Shown here: piece after piece, positions 14,555 to 23,019 of the stretch
Numbering within the stretch: the stretch's first letter is position 1
Layout: the number at the start of each line of letters is the position of its first letter
Assembly: GCA_019751945.1 (NCBI GenBank)
Contig: JAIEMT010000042.1
Coordinates: forward strand, 1-41,798
Source of the DNA: a bacterium
GTDB lineage: Bacteria; Bdellovibrionota; UBA1018
Direction of reading: 5' to 3'
Length of the DNA: 41,798 bases
Program-made: the position numbers and the translations under genes
The notes under the pieces: generated by a model
Databases searched by the model: none
What the model was told of the DNA's origin: nothing
What the model saw: the letters and a program-made list of their open reading frames with translations, nothing else

Positions 14555-15254
14555 AAACCCCTTCGGCCTGAGATTTTTTCAACAAGCGGTATTCCCCCGG
14601 CTTGATGTCGCCGAGTTTCACAGAGCCCACCGACACGCGGGTAATGCGATCGACCAAGAATCCCCGCGCTTGGAAGAGCGCCTTCAAATCAATCGCGCCC
14701 TTTTCCACAATCGTGACGTGCACCAATGTTTTATTCTGAAGTTCTTTTCCGAGCATGACCGAATGCGGGCGAATGCGTCGGTTTTGAATGAAGGCCCCTT
14801 TTCGAAGGGCATGCAATTCCGCCGGGCCGACCTGTCCTTTTACCTTCACTTCGTAGATTTTGGTGACAGGGGCGCGCTGCAGCTTTTCAGCAAAGTCGCC
14901 ATCATTAGTGATGAGGATGAGGCCATCGCTGGTGAAATCCAGGCGGCCCACGGGGAAGAGCCGGGACTTCCATTTATCAAAGTAATCTTGCAGGGTGGGG
15001 CGTCCGTCCGGGTCTGAAAACATGGAAATGACGCCTTTCGGTTTATGAAAAGCCAGGTAAACTGGAGGCTCATGCTTATGAACCAGGAGCTTGCCGTTGA
15101 CCTTAATGGCGTCTTTTAAAGCATCCGCTTTATCACCCAGTTTGATGGCCTTGCCATTGACGGTGACCAAACCGAGCTCGATCAGTTCTTCCGCCTTGCG
15201 ACGGGATGCGACCCCGGCTTGTGCCAGGATTTTTTGGACTCGTTCTAAACCCAT
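14433..15254 (-). CDS. RluB/RsuA-family rRNA pseudouridine synthase
   Basis: 273 residues: an S4 RNA-binding domain (residues about 3-60, RVQKILAQAGVASRRKAEELI) and an RsuA/RluB catalytic domain with KPKGVISM and the active-site VGRLDFTSDGL (nucleophile Asp106). Isomerises uridine in ribosomal RNA, likely 23S helix 89 or 16S. The C-terminal 40 residues are Pro/Arg-rich (PVRSRPAPVRPRTP), a basic RNA-binding tail common in this family, and are encoded in the overlap with the hydrolase gene. rluB often neighbours scpA-scpB, which lie 1.7 kb downstream here. Confidence 0.92.
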   Translation of the reverse strand: MGLERVQKILAQAGVASRRKAEELIELGLVTVNGKAIKLGDKADALKDAIKVNGKLLVHKHEPPVYLAFHKPKGVISMFSDPDGRPTLQDYFDKWKSRLFPVGRLDFTSDGLILITNDGDFAEKLQRAPVTKIYEVKVKGQVGPAELHALRKGAFIQNRRIRPHSVMLGKELQNKTLVHVTIVEKGAIDLKALFQARGFLVDRITRVSVGSVKLGDIKPGEYRLLKKSQAEGVFISPQIEPVRSRPAPVRPRTPSVASDRKRAPRGKVRREST

Positions 15255-15271
15255 GAAGAATACTTACCATC

Positions 15272-16462
15272 ATGTTGTTTAAACGACTACATCCACATCA
15301 CGTTGCCTGGCTAATTATTGCAGTTTTATTGGCTGCTTTGTGGTTTCGGTACTCGGCCCCCTATGCGCCGTGGAAGCCCTTACCCAAAAGTCAGATTCAG
15401 CGGCATGAGATCTCTCAATACCTGCCCAGCGACTTTTTAGGGTTCATCAAGGGATGGAAGCAGCTCTCCCGTACGAGCAGTGTGGAAGAGTTGATGGAGC
15501 ATTCGCAGTTCAAATATTCGCCAGGATTGTTGGCAGTGTTTAGCCTGCTTTCCCACGATTCGCCGATTGTGGCCTGGTTTGTTTACAGCACGTTCTGCAT
15601 TTTGCTTCTGGGGCTGACTCTGTTTTTGGGGTTCCGGTACGCCACTTGGCGAAGCGTGGGGATGCTCTTGGTGGGGCTGGTTCTGGCTTGGAACGGGTTT
15701 CTGGGCATCTTGGCGAATGGTCAGCTGGAGATTCTTATTTTGGCCATTGCCGTCGGGGCGGGAGCGATTTTGAAGGATTGGCCCTTCTTTTCAGGGCTGC
15801 TTCTGGGGTGTTTGCCCTGGTTCAAGCTGCCGTGGATTTTGCTCGTCTTCCCCTTCATGCTGATGCTGCATTCGGTGCGTCGGCGGTTTCGTCTCTTCTT
15901 TTCAGGGTATCTTTTGTCCTGCTTTATCTGGGCGGCGATGGTTCCTTCCCTGATTTTGGGACCCGAGCGCGCGATTTTGGTTTCTCAGAAGTGGTTCACC
16001 CTTTTACAAAATCAGTCGCTGTCGTTGTACCTCACTCCTGAAAATCAAAGCGTGTGGGTCTCGGCCATTCGTTGGTTTGAAGGGAATATGGAACTCGCGC
16101 TTGGAGTGGCGTGTTTACTCACGAGTGTGATTCTCGCGCGATTCACGATTCGTTCCGCTCTGACCCCCCTTCCGACGAAGAACGTCTTTGCTTGGCTGTC
16201 GCCGTGGTTAGTGTTGAATCAAGTGCTCACACCGATGTCGTGGCGGTGGGGGAGCATCTTCTTATTGGGAATGCCCTTCGCCATTCGTTATTCCGTTCGA
16301 GGAAAATGGGCGCGGATTTCCATTTGGGTTTTGGTCACCATTCTCTGGATGATTCAAATGAATTGGTTCATTCAAATCATCGGCCTCGGTGTTTGGAATG
16401 ATCTCTATCTCTACGGATACATCACGTTCTTCTGGTTAGTGCTTCTCGTTCTGGCGAGTTAG
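15272..16462 (+). CDS. GT87-like (DUF2029) polytopic glycosyltransferase
   Basis: 396 residues with about 9-10 membrane segments. The N-terminal periplasmic loop has an acidic-polar region with SDFLGFIKGW, and the family-like FKYSPGLLAVFSLL follows, resembling the GT87/PimE polyprenyl-phosphate mannose-dependent transferases. Likely transfers a sugar from a polyprenyl-phosphate carrier on the periplasmic side; acceptor unknown. It starts 18 nt from the divergent rluB-like gene. Confidence 0.78.
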   Translation: MLFKRLHPHHVAWLIIAVLLAALWFRYSAPYAPWKPLPKSQIQRHEISQYLPSDFLGFIKGWKQLSRTSSVEELMEHSQFKYSPGLLAVFSLLSHDSPIVAWFVYSTFCILLLGLTLFLGFRYATWRSVGMLLVGLVLAWNGFLGILANGQLEILILAIAVGAGAILKDWPFFSGLLLGCLPWFKLPWILLVFPFMLMLHSVRRRFRLFFSGYLLSCFIWAAMVPSLILGPERAILVSQKWFTLLQNQSLSLYLTPENQSVWVSAIRWFEGNMELALGVACLLTSVILARFTIRSALTPLPTKNVFAWLSPWLVLNQVLTPMSWRWGSIFLLGMPFAIRYSVRGKWARISIWVLVTILWMIQMNWFIQIIGLGVWNDLYLYGYITFFWLVLLVLAS

Positions 16463-16507
16463 TCATGAATTTGACTTTGACTTCGAGTCTATTTTTGTTC
16501 ACCCTAA

Positions 16508-16939
16508 ATGTACGTGCCTCGCCTCAGAAAATTTCTAGTCGAACCGAAGATTCAACTGCACATTACGCTCTATCTGCTGTCTTTTTTGCTGATTGGGATT
16601 GTGAGTATCTATTGGAATCTGCGTTCCAGTTTGAACACGACTCTCGATGTCATCACCGCGACTGTGCCGAAATGTTCGGCGGTGGCAGACACGACTTTTG
16701 AAGTGCTGCGGCAAGCGTTGGATCGCAATCTTCTCATTAATGGGATCATTGTTTTCAGCTGCGGGATCTTCGGCGGGATTGTTTTGAGCAACCGCATCGT
16801 AGGACCCATCTTCCGCCTCAGAAAAGTGTTGAAGGAAATGGGGACAGACGAAGACGCTCTCTCTAAGTTGAAGTTTCGTGACAACGACTACTTCAAAGAC
16901 CTCGCGCCTTTGCTTCAAAAACTAGTGAAGAAAAAGTAG
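16508..16939 (+). CDS. Two-TM protein with a HAMP-like domain and no output domain
   Basis: 143 residues: TM1 (about 20-42), a short periplasmic loop with one Cys, TM2 (LLINGIIVFSCGIFGGIVLS), then a HAMP-like segment (NRIVGPIFRLRKVLKEM ... FRDNDYFKDLAPLLQKL). It resembles the membrane-HAMP front half of a sensor but stops there. No kinase, MCP or cyclase domain follows. It may act as a partner of separately encoded signalling proteins. Ends 1 nt from the convergent scpB stop. Confidence 0.75.
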   Translation: MYVPRLRKFLVEPKIQLHITLYLLSFLLIGIVSIYWNLRSSLNTTLDVITATVPKCSAVADTTFEVLRQALDRNLLINGIIVFSCGIFGGIVLSNRIVGPIFRLRKVLKEMGTDEDALSKLKFRDNDYFKDLAPLLQKLVKKK

Positions 16940-16940
16940 T

Positions 16941-18620
16941 TCAGTTCAGCGGCGGTCCCAGCAGCTGATCCAATCGAGCCTGGGTTTCATCATCCAAGGT
17001 TTTTTCAGCCTGCAGTTTTTCCACGGCCTTTTGTTCTTCTAAGTATGGCGTCGTGGTGGTGACTTGGCTGATTTTCTCACGAATTTCGGTCAAAATGGCT
17101 TCGTCTTCCTTGGGATCATAATCGCCGTAAGCGCTGTGATCGGCGTTCATTTCGCTCACCACGCGCTTCATTTCGCGGGTGACAGGATCTTCTTCATCGC
17201 CCACTTGCGAACCTGGAATCATTTGTTCGAGTTCACGCAGCGGAGGAAGGGCACTGAGATCTTTCAAGCCGAAAACTTGTAAGAAGTCTTGCGTGGTGGA
17301 GTAGAGCATCGGACGGCCAGGAAGTTCCGAACGACCCGAGATTTTGATGAGTTTCTTTTCCAGCAAAATTCGAATGAAGTGGGAGGAGTCGACGCCGCGA
17401 ACTTGGTCGACCTCTTCTTTCATCACCGGTTGTTTGTAGGCCACGATGGCCAAGGTTTCCATAGATCCGGTGGAGAGGCGCTGAGCCTGAACCTTCGCCA
17501 GCTTCTTTGCCATGGCGGCGCGGATGGGTTTGGTGCGGAACAAATAACCACCGCCGACTTCGGCGAGTTCGATGCCGTGGTGATCGGCTTGGTAACGCTG
17601 TTGAATCATCAAAGCGGCTTCGCGAATCAGGTCGGCCGGGAATTCTTGTTCGAGCATTTCCTTCAAGCGATCGATGGAAACGGGTTTGTCGGCCATGAAG
17701 AGTAGGGCTTCGACACAGGACATGGCTTCACCGACGTCGGTGGAGAAGACCACCGGGATTTCGGGGGAAGAGTCGGAATCGGAATCCGTATCGGTTTCGG
17801 CAATCGTATCTGCATCCGTCTCGGTATCCGCATCCGACTCTAGAGAGGAGTCGGCAATGGCGGCGGCGATGGCTTCGATTTCGGCTTCGGTGATGGAAAC
17901 GGTGGAGGTGTCGGTTTCCGTTGCTGATTCAGCGGCGGCTTCCATGACCATTTCGGCTTCGGATTCTGATTCGGTTACCGATGCCGCTACGGATACGGTT
18001 TCCGTTTCCGTCACTGGTTCTGTTTCTTCCATCTCAAATTCGATTTCGGTGTTGGCTTCTTCTTCGGTCAATTCGATTTCGAGCTCGGGCTCGGACGGGG
18101 CGGCCATGGCGGCGGGAGCTTCGATTTCTTCGACCACTTCTTCGGTAATTGCTTCAGCTTCAACGACTTCTTCTTTTTCTTCTTCCGTCACTTCTTCTTG
18201 GAGCTCAATTTTGTCTTCAGGCTTCCACTCGGCGGCGCCACTCATCAGCGCTTCAAACTCAATCACGGCAGGCGGAGGAGCGACGGCGGATTTTTCTTCC
18301 GGGCTCTCTTTCGCTTCAGTGATTTTTGGAGTTTTCTTTTTCATTTCCGTTTCAATAATTTTTACGGGTTCAATAATTTCGATGTCGAGAATTTCTGCTT
18401 CTTCTAAAATTTCTTCCTTATAAGGAAATGCCCTCAGGGCGGTTTCGATCACTTCCGTTGGATGGATCGGCGTCCATTCCGCTATTGCTGATTGCACTGC
18501 TATCGGTTCCACTGGGGGTTCCGGCGCTTTCGCTGGCGGCGGCATCAGCGGGTTTTTCGTACTCAAAACCCGTAGCCAGCTTAAGAGCTTCCTGGTCAAA
18601 GTTCTCAATGAGTTCAACAT
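16941..18620 (-). CDS. scpB: Segregation and condensation protein B with long acidic N-terminal extension
   Basis: The ScpB winged-helix core is at about residues 295-475 (MSCVEALLFMADKPVSIDRLKEML, LSTGSMETLAIVAYKQPVMKEEVDQVRGVDS, SGRSELPGRPMLYSTT). ScpB dimers bind ScpA and SMC to form the condensin-like complex that organises chromosomes. Normal ScpB is about 200 residues; this frame adds about 290 residues rich in Glu, Thr, Ala and Ser, low-complexity and very acidic. The first 200 nt overlap scpA, so the real start may be ATG 18545 (MPPPAK) or ATG 18344 (MKKKTP), both in frame; none has a convincing SD. Confidence 0.9.
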   Translation of the reverse strand: MLNSLRTLTRKLLSWLRVLSTKNPLMPPPAKAPEPPVEPIAVQSAIAEWTPIHPTEVIETALRAFPYKEEILEEAEILDIEIIEPVKIIETEMKKKTPKITEAKESPEEKSAVAPPPAVIEFEALMSGAAEWKPEDKIELQEEVTEEEKEEVVEAEAITEEVVEEIEAPAAMAAPSEPELEIELTEEEANTEIEFEMEETEPVTETETVSVAASVTESESEAEMVMEAAAESATETDTSTVSITEAEIEAIAAAIADSSLESDADTETDADTIAETDTDSDSDSSPEIPVVFSTDVGEAMSCVEALLFMADKPVSIDRLKEMLEQEFPADLIREAALMIQQRYQADHHGIELAEVGGGYLFRTKPIRAAMAKKLAKVQAQRLSTGSMETLAIVAYKQPVMKEEVDQVRGVDSSHFIRILLEKKLIKISGRSELPGRPMLYSTTQDFLQVFGLKDLSALPPLRELEQMIPGSQVGDEEDPVTREMKRVVSEMNADHSAYGDYDPKEDEAILTEIREKISQVTTTTPYLEEQKAVEKLQAEKTLDDETQARLDQLLGPPLN

Positions 18621-19317
18621 AAATAGGTTTGTAAACTTCCTCTTGATAGAGCCTCATTTTTTTGAGGCGAGATAGTTCTAATGAAGCAAGAAAAGTGACG
18701 ACGGTTTCACCGCGCGAAGCGTTCTCCGTTAAGAACTGCTTGAGCAAGGTGAGTTGGCCCAAGGTGAGCTTGGCGCCGAATTCTAAAATTTTATCGGTGA
18801 GAGACACCGTTTCTTTGCGCAGCACTTTTGCGCGTCGGCGTGAGCGAAGCAAAATATCTTGAAAGCTCAGCGCAAGCGAAGTGACGTCGAGTTCCTTCCA
18901 CACCTTTTCAGTGGGCGGTTTCTTCGCTGTCCGAAAAAAGAAATTTTCTCCCAACCGAGGAACCAACGAAAGTTCCTGACCAGCGGCTAAGAACCGTTGG
19001 CGTTCCAAAAGCCGGCGAACCAATTCTTCTTGAGTGAGAATCTCTTCGCCGTCGGCGCCGAGTGGATCCGTCTCTTCTTGGGGGAGTAAGGCCTTACTCT
19101 TCCAAAGAAGGAGGGTGGCGGCCATCAACAAGAACTCGCTGGCCACATCAAAGTTGAGTTCCTGCATCAACCGAATGTAATTCAGATATTGGTCGGTGAT
19201 CTTGGTGATGGAGATCTTCGAAATGTCCAGCTCGTGGCTCTGGATGAGGTAAAGCAGCAAATCGAGGGGACCCTCAAAAGTGTCGACTCGAACGGTGATG
19301 GGTACTCGCTGGACCAT
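18418..19317 (-). CDS. scpA: Segregation and condensation protein A (kleisin)
   Basis: 299 residues. The N-terminus has the family signature VDTFEGPLDLLLYLIQSHELDISKISITKITDQYL, which binds the SMC neck; the C-terminal winged helix (TVVTFLASLELSRLKKMRLYQEEVYKPIYVEL) binds the SMC head. The central part binds ScpB. A 60-residue Ser/Asp/Gly-rich tail follows the conserved end and overlaps the scpB frame. Order xerD, M50 protease, scpA, scpB with small gaps indicates one operon. Confidence 0.95.
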   Translation of the reverse strand: MVQRVPITVRVDTFEGPLDLLLYLIQSHELDISKISITKITDQYLNYIRLMQELNFDVASEFLLMAATLLLWKSKALLPQEETDPLGADGEEILTQEELVRRLLERQRFLAAGQELSLVPRLGENFFFRTAKKPPTEKVWKELDVTSLALSFQDILLRSRRRAKVLRKETVSLTDKILEFGAKLTLGQLTLLKQFLTENASRGETVVTFLASLELSRLKKMRLYQEEVYKPIYVELIENFDQEALKLATGFEYEKPADAAASESAGTPSGTDSSAISNSGMDADPSNGSDRNRPEGISL

Positions 19318-19371
19318 ATCTGTCAGAATCTTAACGGGAGGCCTGCCGAAAAGGCAAGCGCAATGGCCGGA

Positions 19372-20064
19372 TTATCCGATCTCTACAGGCAGGTTAAAAA
19401 GGAGGGCCATCAGGGTCAGGGTGGCCTTCGATAAAAACAGGACCGGATAGGCTAAAATCTGAAAAGCCCCCGAGATCAGCAGGGCCATGACGATGAAGAA
19501 GCTGTATTGAGCAATGGACTCGTATTTTCGGGCGGCCTCGTAGGGAAGGAAGCTCTGGACGACCTTGCTCCCATCCAACGGGGGAATGGGGATCAAGTTG
19601 AAGATTCCTAAGGCAAAGTTCAGGGTAATCGAGGCGACACACATGCCGAGCAGGGGTTCATAAAGGTAGAAGTCGGCAGGGGCCCATGCCCGGAGTGCGC
19701 AGTAAGCCATCGACGACACGATGGCCAAGAGGAAGTTCATCCCGGCTCCAGCTAAGGACACCCAGAACAAGCCCTTTCGGTATTCCTTAAATCGGGTGGG
19801 ATTGATGGGCACCGGCTTGGCCCAGCCGAAGAGAAAGCTGATCCCCGACAACATCCCTAAGAGCGGAAAAACTATGGTTCCGAGCGGGTCGATGTGGGGC
19901 ACCGGATTCAACGTCATACGCCCTTGTTCGTAAGCGGTTTTGTCACCGTACTTGTAGGCGATAAAACCATGGGCGTATTCGTGAAACACGACCGCCATGA
20001 CGAACGGGACGAATTGAATCGCGACAGTTTGGAGTCGGGTAGCAATCTCAGGGGAGAGTTCCAT
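19372..20064 (-). CDS. Site-2-protease-family (M50) membrane metalloprotease
   Basis: 230 residues with about six membrane segments. The zinc site is HEYAH (His28, Glu29, His32) in the first helix, and the third ligand Asp is in IPIPPLDGSK. This is the compact group without PDZ domain (YwhC-like). Intramembrane cleavage of unknown substrates. It lies 14 nt downstream of xerD and 54 nt upstream of scpA, a placement shared with many bacterial scpAB loci. Confidence 0.9.
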   Translation of the reverse strand: MELSPEIATRLQTVAIQFVPFVMAVVFHEYAHGFIAYKYGDKTAYEQGRMTLNPVPHIDPLGTIVFPLLGMLSGISFLFGWAKPVPINPTRFKEYRKGLFWVSLAGAGMNFLLAIVSSMAYCALRAWAPADFYLYEPLLGMCVASITLNFALGIFNLIPIPPLDGSKVVQSFLPYEAARKYESIAQYSFFIVMALLISGAFQILAYPVLFLSKATLTLMALLFNLPVEIG

Positions 20065-20078
20065 CCCTCCTGTGTAAC

Positions 20079-20999
20079 CTATTTGCCTCGAGGATGAAAC
20101 TTCTGATGTGCATCTTTGAGATGCTCTGGGCCGACGTGCGTGTAGATCTGCGTGGTCGAAAGATCCGAATGGCCTAGTAACATTTGTAGTGAGCGGAGAT
20201 CCATTCCGGAATGGAGCAAGTGCGTGGCGAAAGAATGTCGAAGCGTGTGCGGTGAAAGCAATGCGCTAATTCCCGCTTGCCCGGCCAAGCTTTTCAGAAT
20301 TTTCCAGAAGGCTTGGCGAGTGATGGCGCTACCGGCATGACCGATGAACACTTCGTCAGTTTGAGGGTCAAACTTGGAACGGATGTCTAAGTACTCCTGC
20401 AAGCGATCGCCGGCTGTTTTTGCAAACGGAGTGACGCGTTCCTTGCCACCCTTGCCGTGAATTCGGAGATACCCTGCTTGCAGATCGATCTGTGAAAGCT
20501 TGAGTCCCACGAGTTCGGAAACCCGGAGCCCACTGGCGTAGAGGAGATAAATCATGGCACGGTCGCGCAAAAAGCGAGGGTGAGCGGTGCCTCGAGATTG
20601 CGCGAGATTATCCACCGCTTCCAGAAGGGAGGTCACTTCTTTTTCGGAGATCGTTTTGGGCAGCGGCGGTTTATTTTTCGGAGCCTTTAAAAGTTCTGTC
20701 GGATTGGATTCCAATCCCAACTCTAAGCAGCCAAATTTAAAAAATTGTCGAAGCGTGCTGATCTTGCGAGAGATCGAAGCGGGCTTTTGATTTTGTTCGG
20801 CAAGTGCTGAAACAAAGAGCGAGAGATCGTCGTAAGTAATTTCTTTCAGAGGGCGGGCTAAAGACGATTTTTGGAGCCAAACCTGAAAGTCTCGAAGGTC
20901 TTGCCGGTAGGCCGCAATAGTGGAGTTTGAAACTCCTCGATCTAAACGTTTCGACTCTAGAAAACTCTCGATTGCCGGATCAAAAGGGTGCGTGTTCAC
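20079..20999 (-). CDS. xerD: Site-specific tyrosine recombinase XerD/XerC type
   Basis: 306 residues. An N-terminal SAM-like core-binding domain (residues 7-93) and a catalytic domain with Arg159 (SGLRVSEL), a Lys in HGKGGKERVTP, His251 and Arg254 (HTLRHSFATH), His277 (LGHSDL) and the nucleophile Tyr286 (TQIYTHV). Resolves chromosome dimers at dif with a Xer partner. Length and complete catalytic set favour the housekeeping enzyme, not a phage integrase; linkage to scpAB suggests XerD. Confidence 0.92.
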   Translation of the reverse strand: MNTHPFDPAIESFLESKRLDRGVSNSTIAAYRQDLRDFQVWLQKSSLARPLKEITYDDLSLFVSALAEQNQKPASISRKISTLRQFFKFGCLELGLESNPTELLKAPKNKPPLPKTISEKEVTSLLEAVDNLAQSRGTAHPRFLRDRAMIYLLYASGLRVSELVGLKLSQIDLQAGYLRIHGKGGKERVTPFAKTAGDRLQEYLDIRSKFDPQTDEVFIGHAGSAITRQAFWKILKSLAGQAGISALLSPHTLRHSFATHLLHSGMDLRSLQMLLGHSDLSTTQIYTHVGPEHLKDAHQKFHPRGK

Positions 21000-21085
21000 T
21001 GAATTTATTCTACACAGAATAATTGAAATAGATAGGGAAGAACCCTAAAAGAAGTGAAAAATGACCGACGCGAAGCAGAAAAAAA

Positions 21086-21123
21086 TAAAAAAGGGACCAA
21101 CGCTTGGCGCTGATCCCTTTTTG
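21086..21123. terminator. Bidirectional Rho-independent terminator
   Basis: The stem GGGACCA / TGATCCC (21093-21117, one mismatch) is extended by flanking AAAAA/TTTTT. It is followed by a T-run on the plus strand and a long T-rich run on the minus strand. It best serves the minus-strand lipoprotein gene, which ends about 120 nt upstream. Confidence 0.75.
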
Positions 21124-21241
21124 CATAGCGGGTTTTAGCTACTTTTTACTCTTAATGATGTGGGCGGCATCTTCACTCTACACGACTGGCCCCAACTCAG
21201 CTTTGGCGTCAACTCATCACGCCCGCTAAACTTACCGAGAC

Positions 21242-21931
21242 TTAGAAGTACAGGGCTACTGGAGTTTGGCCTGCGCCAGCTCCGTTTAAGTAGAGATCCA
21301 CAACACCCCAGATTCGGTTACCCGAGTAGTTCATACGAATCCCGAGTTGGCTGACGCAAACTTGGGCGGGGGTGGTGAAACAGCCGGTACCAGTACCTGA
21401 GGGATACCAAGGGTTCGGCATGTTGTTCAATCCGCAGCTGGGAATACCCAGGTTGCCGATGCTTGCCATACCGTATGCGACTTGGCCTAAAATATTGGAC
21501 TGGGTTTGCTGACTGATTTGCAAATACCCGGTCATCGCCGTGCCGTAAGGAACGTTGCCGTTCAAGTACGATCCGTTGTTGTAAACGGGAAGCGAAGGAT
21601 AGTTCAAAGGATTGTAGTTCGGGATCGAAACGCCCATCACGCCGTCGACACCTTGTGAGCTCACGAGGTTTGCGCCGGAGCCGCCGCCCATCAGGACTTG
21701 ACCGTAGGTCTGGTAGTCCGTTGCTGGGCCTGCGTTCAGGGACGTGTTATCCATAAAAAAGTTGGTTGCGGTAAACGTCACCAAGCCTGAGATCGGAACA
21801 CAGTTTCCGAGTCCGGCTACGCCGTATGCGCCTGCGCCAACGTTGTTAGCAGCACCACAACCCGAGAGGGTCATGAAGCCAGCCAATGCGACTGCTACCG
21901 TAAAGAATTTGTTTTTCAATAAGCGACTCAT
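21242..21931 (-). CDS. Gly/Asn-rich lipoprotein of unknown function
   Basis: 229 residues from ATG 21931; a GTG at 21943 is an alternative but too close to its SD. Lipobox LSGC ends the signal (VALAGFMTLSGC). The mature chain is rich in Gly, Asn, Tyr and Pro (GAGAYGVAGLGNC, MGGGSGANLVSS, YNPLNYPSLPVYNNGSYLNGNVPYG), with further Cys near the C-terminus and a terminal VALYF. Not recognised; probably outer-membrane or surface attached. Confidence 0.78.
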   Translation of the reverse strand: MSRLLKNKFFTVAVALAGFMTLSGCGAANNVGAGAYGVAGLGNCVPISGLVTFTATNFFMDNTSLNAGPATDYQTYGQVLMGGGSGANLVSSQGVDGVMGVSIPNYNPLNYPSLPVYNNGSYLNGNVPYGTAMTGYLQISQQTQSNILGQVAYGMASIGNLGIPSCGLNNMPNPWYPSGTGTGCFTTPAQVCVSQLGIRMNYSGNRIWGVVDLYLNGAGAGQTPVALYF

Positions 21932-22130
21932 AACGCTTCTCACTTCCTCTTAATTTTTCTACCGCCACTGTAGAACCGTTTTGGTTCGGTGGGGTCGCTC
22001 TCGAGGTACAGTAGAGCAAGCGGAATGCCAGTGTAGTTTTGGCCCTAGGTCGGCGCCGACACGGGTCTAAGTCCTTGAAATGCCTGATTTTGGGTGGTTT
22101 TGGGCTGACTTGATTTTAGCCAGCAAACTG

Positions 22131-22946
22131 TCAATTAACTTTACAGCTGCTCAACTCAAACTTGGCTTGAGGGGTACCTTTTGTGCTCGTTCTGTACTGA
22201 TCGACCGCTTTCACAATGGCCTTTCCAATCGCGGCCTGACCGTTGGAAGAGAGAGCAAAGCTGCGGTCGTTGCTATTGGTGAGGAATCCCGCTTCAATTA
22301 AAACGCTGGGCATGTCCGCTCCCAGGAGAACGTGAAACAACGCTTGTTTAACGCCGCGGTTTCGAACGGTGGTTTCTGTGACCAGATTTTTTTGAAGCGC
22401 GCAGGCGAGGCGTTTGCTCTCCGATAGATTCGCGTCCAAGCGCAGGTCCTTTAAGATCAGTGCGACATCGAGCTGCTGAGCGGAGTCGGTTTCTTGATCG
22501 GGAGAGACGACAGCATTCTCGAGATGAGCGAGTCGCTTCGACGAAGCATCGCTCGCATTGTTTAAAATATAGGTTTCAATTCCCTCGGGGGTGTCGCTGC
22601 CCGTAGCGACTTGGGGAGTGGAATTCATATGAATGGAAAGAAACACATTCGCCTTCAGTTTGTTGGCCATGGCAGTGCGCTTGGGAAGCGAAACTTCATC
22701 GTCCCCATTGCGCGTGAGGTAGACATCGTAACCTTGTTCCGCTAGCTGGCGAGCCGCTTCTCGAGCAAGGACGAGAGTGACATCCTTTTCAGTGACGCGC
22801 GATTTTCCATTCCGTAAGTGTGTACCTAGATCGTTGCCGCCGTGACCGGGATCAATAACCACGCGGAAGGATTTTTTGTCCACGGCCGAGTGAGCTGAAA
22901 TGGGAAGGAGTACTGCTGTTAAAACTGCGATCAGAATTCGTTTCAA
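22131..22946 (-). CDS. N-acetylmuramoyl-L-alanine amidase (Amidase_3)
   Basis: 271 residues with a signal peptide (MKRILIAVLTAVLLPISAHS). The Amidase_3 zinc site is complete: His35 (IDPGHGGND), Glu53 (VTEKDVTL) and His106 (FLSIHMNS), plus the catalytic Glu in SVLIEAGFLTN. Cuts the amide bond between MurNAc and the stem peptide in the periplasm during cell separation or remodelling. There is no AMIN targeting domain. Between this gene and the lipoprotein gene (21944-22130) I see only a palindrome and short stems. Confidence 0.93.
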   Translation of the reverse strand: MKRILIAVLTAVLLPISAHSAVDKKSFRVVIDPGHGGNDLGTHLRNGKSRVTEKDVTLVLAREAARQLAEQGYDVYLTRNGDDEVSLPKRTAMANKLKANVFLSIHMNSTPQVATGSDTPEGIETYILNNASDASSKRLAHLENAVVSPDQETDSAQQLDVALILKDLRLDANLSESKRLACALQKNLVTETTVRNRGVKQALFHVLLGADMPSVLIEAGFLTNSNDRSFALSSNGQAAIGKAIVKAVDQYRTSTKGTPQAKFELSSCKVN

Positions 22947-23019
22947 TCTCCTACCTCCTGTAATGAATTCGCGTTGCCCCTTCTAGGCTACTGTACTAGC
23001 TTATGGGAACTTCACGGTT

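Noticed and set aside
16977..18380. Repetitive DNA in scpB as a CRISPR array or tandem-repeat element
   Set aside because: The units are short, irregular codon-level repeats in frame with scpB, with no constant spacer length.
17674..18423. Long Ser-rich plus-strand reading frame opposite scpB
   Set aside because: It is the antisense of the Glu/Thr/Ala-rich repeat region; simple-sequence composition keeps it open. No SD and no domain.
20079..20999. Tyrosine recombinase as integrase of a mobile element
   Set aside because: Linkage to scpA-scpB and the M50 gene and the Xer-type length and motifs point to the chromosomal dimer-resolution enzyme. It is 8 kb from the repeat-bounded segment.
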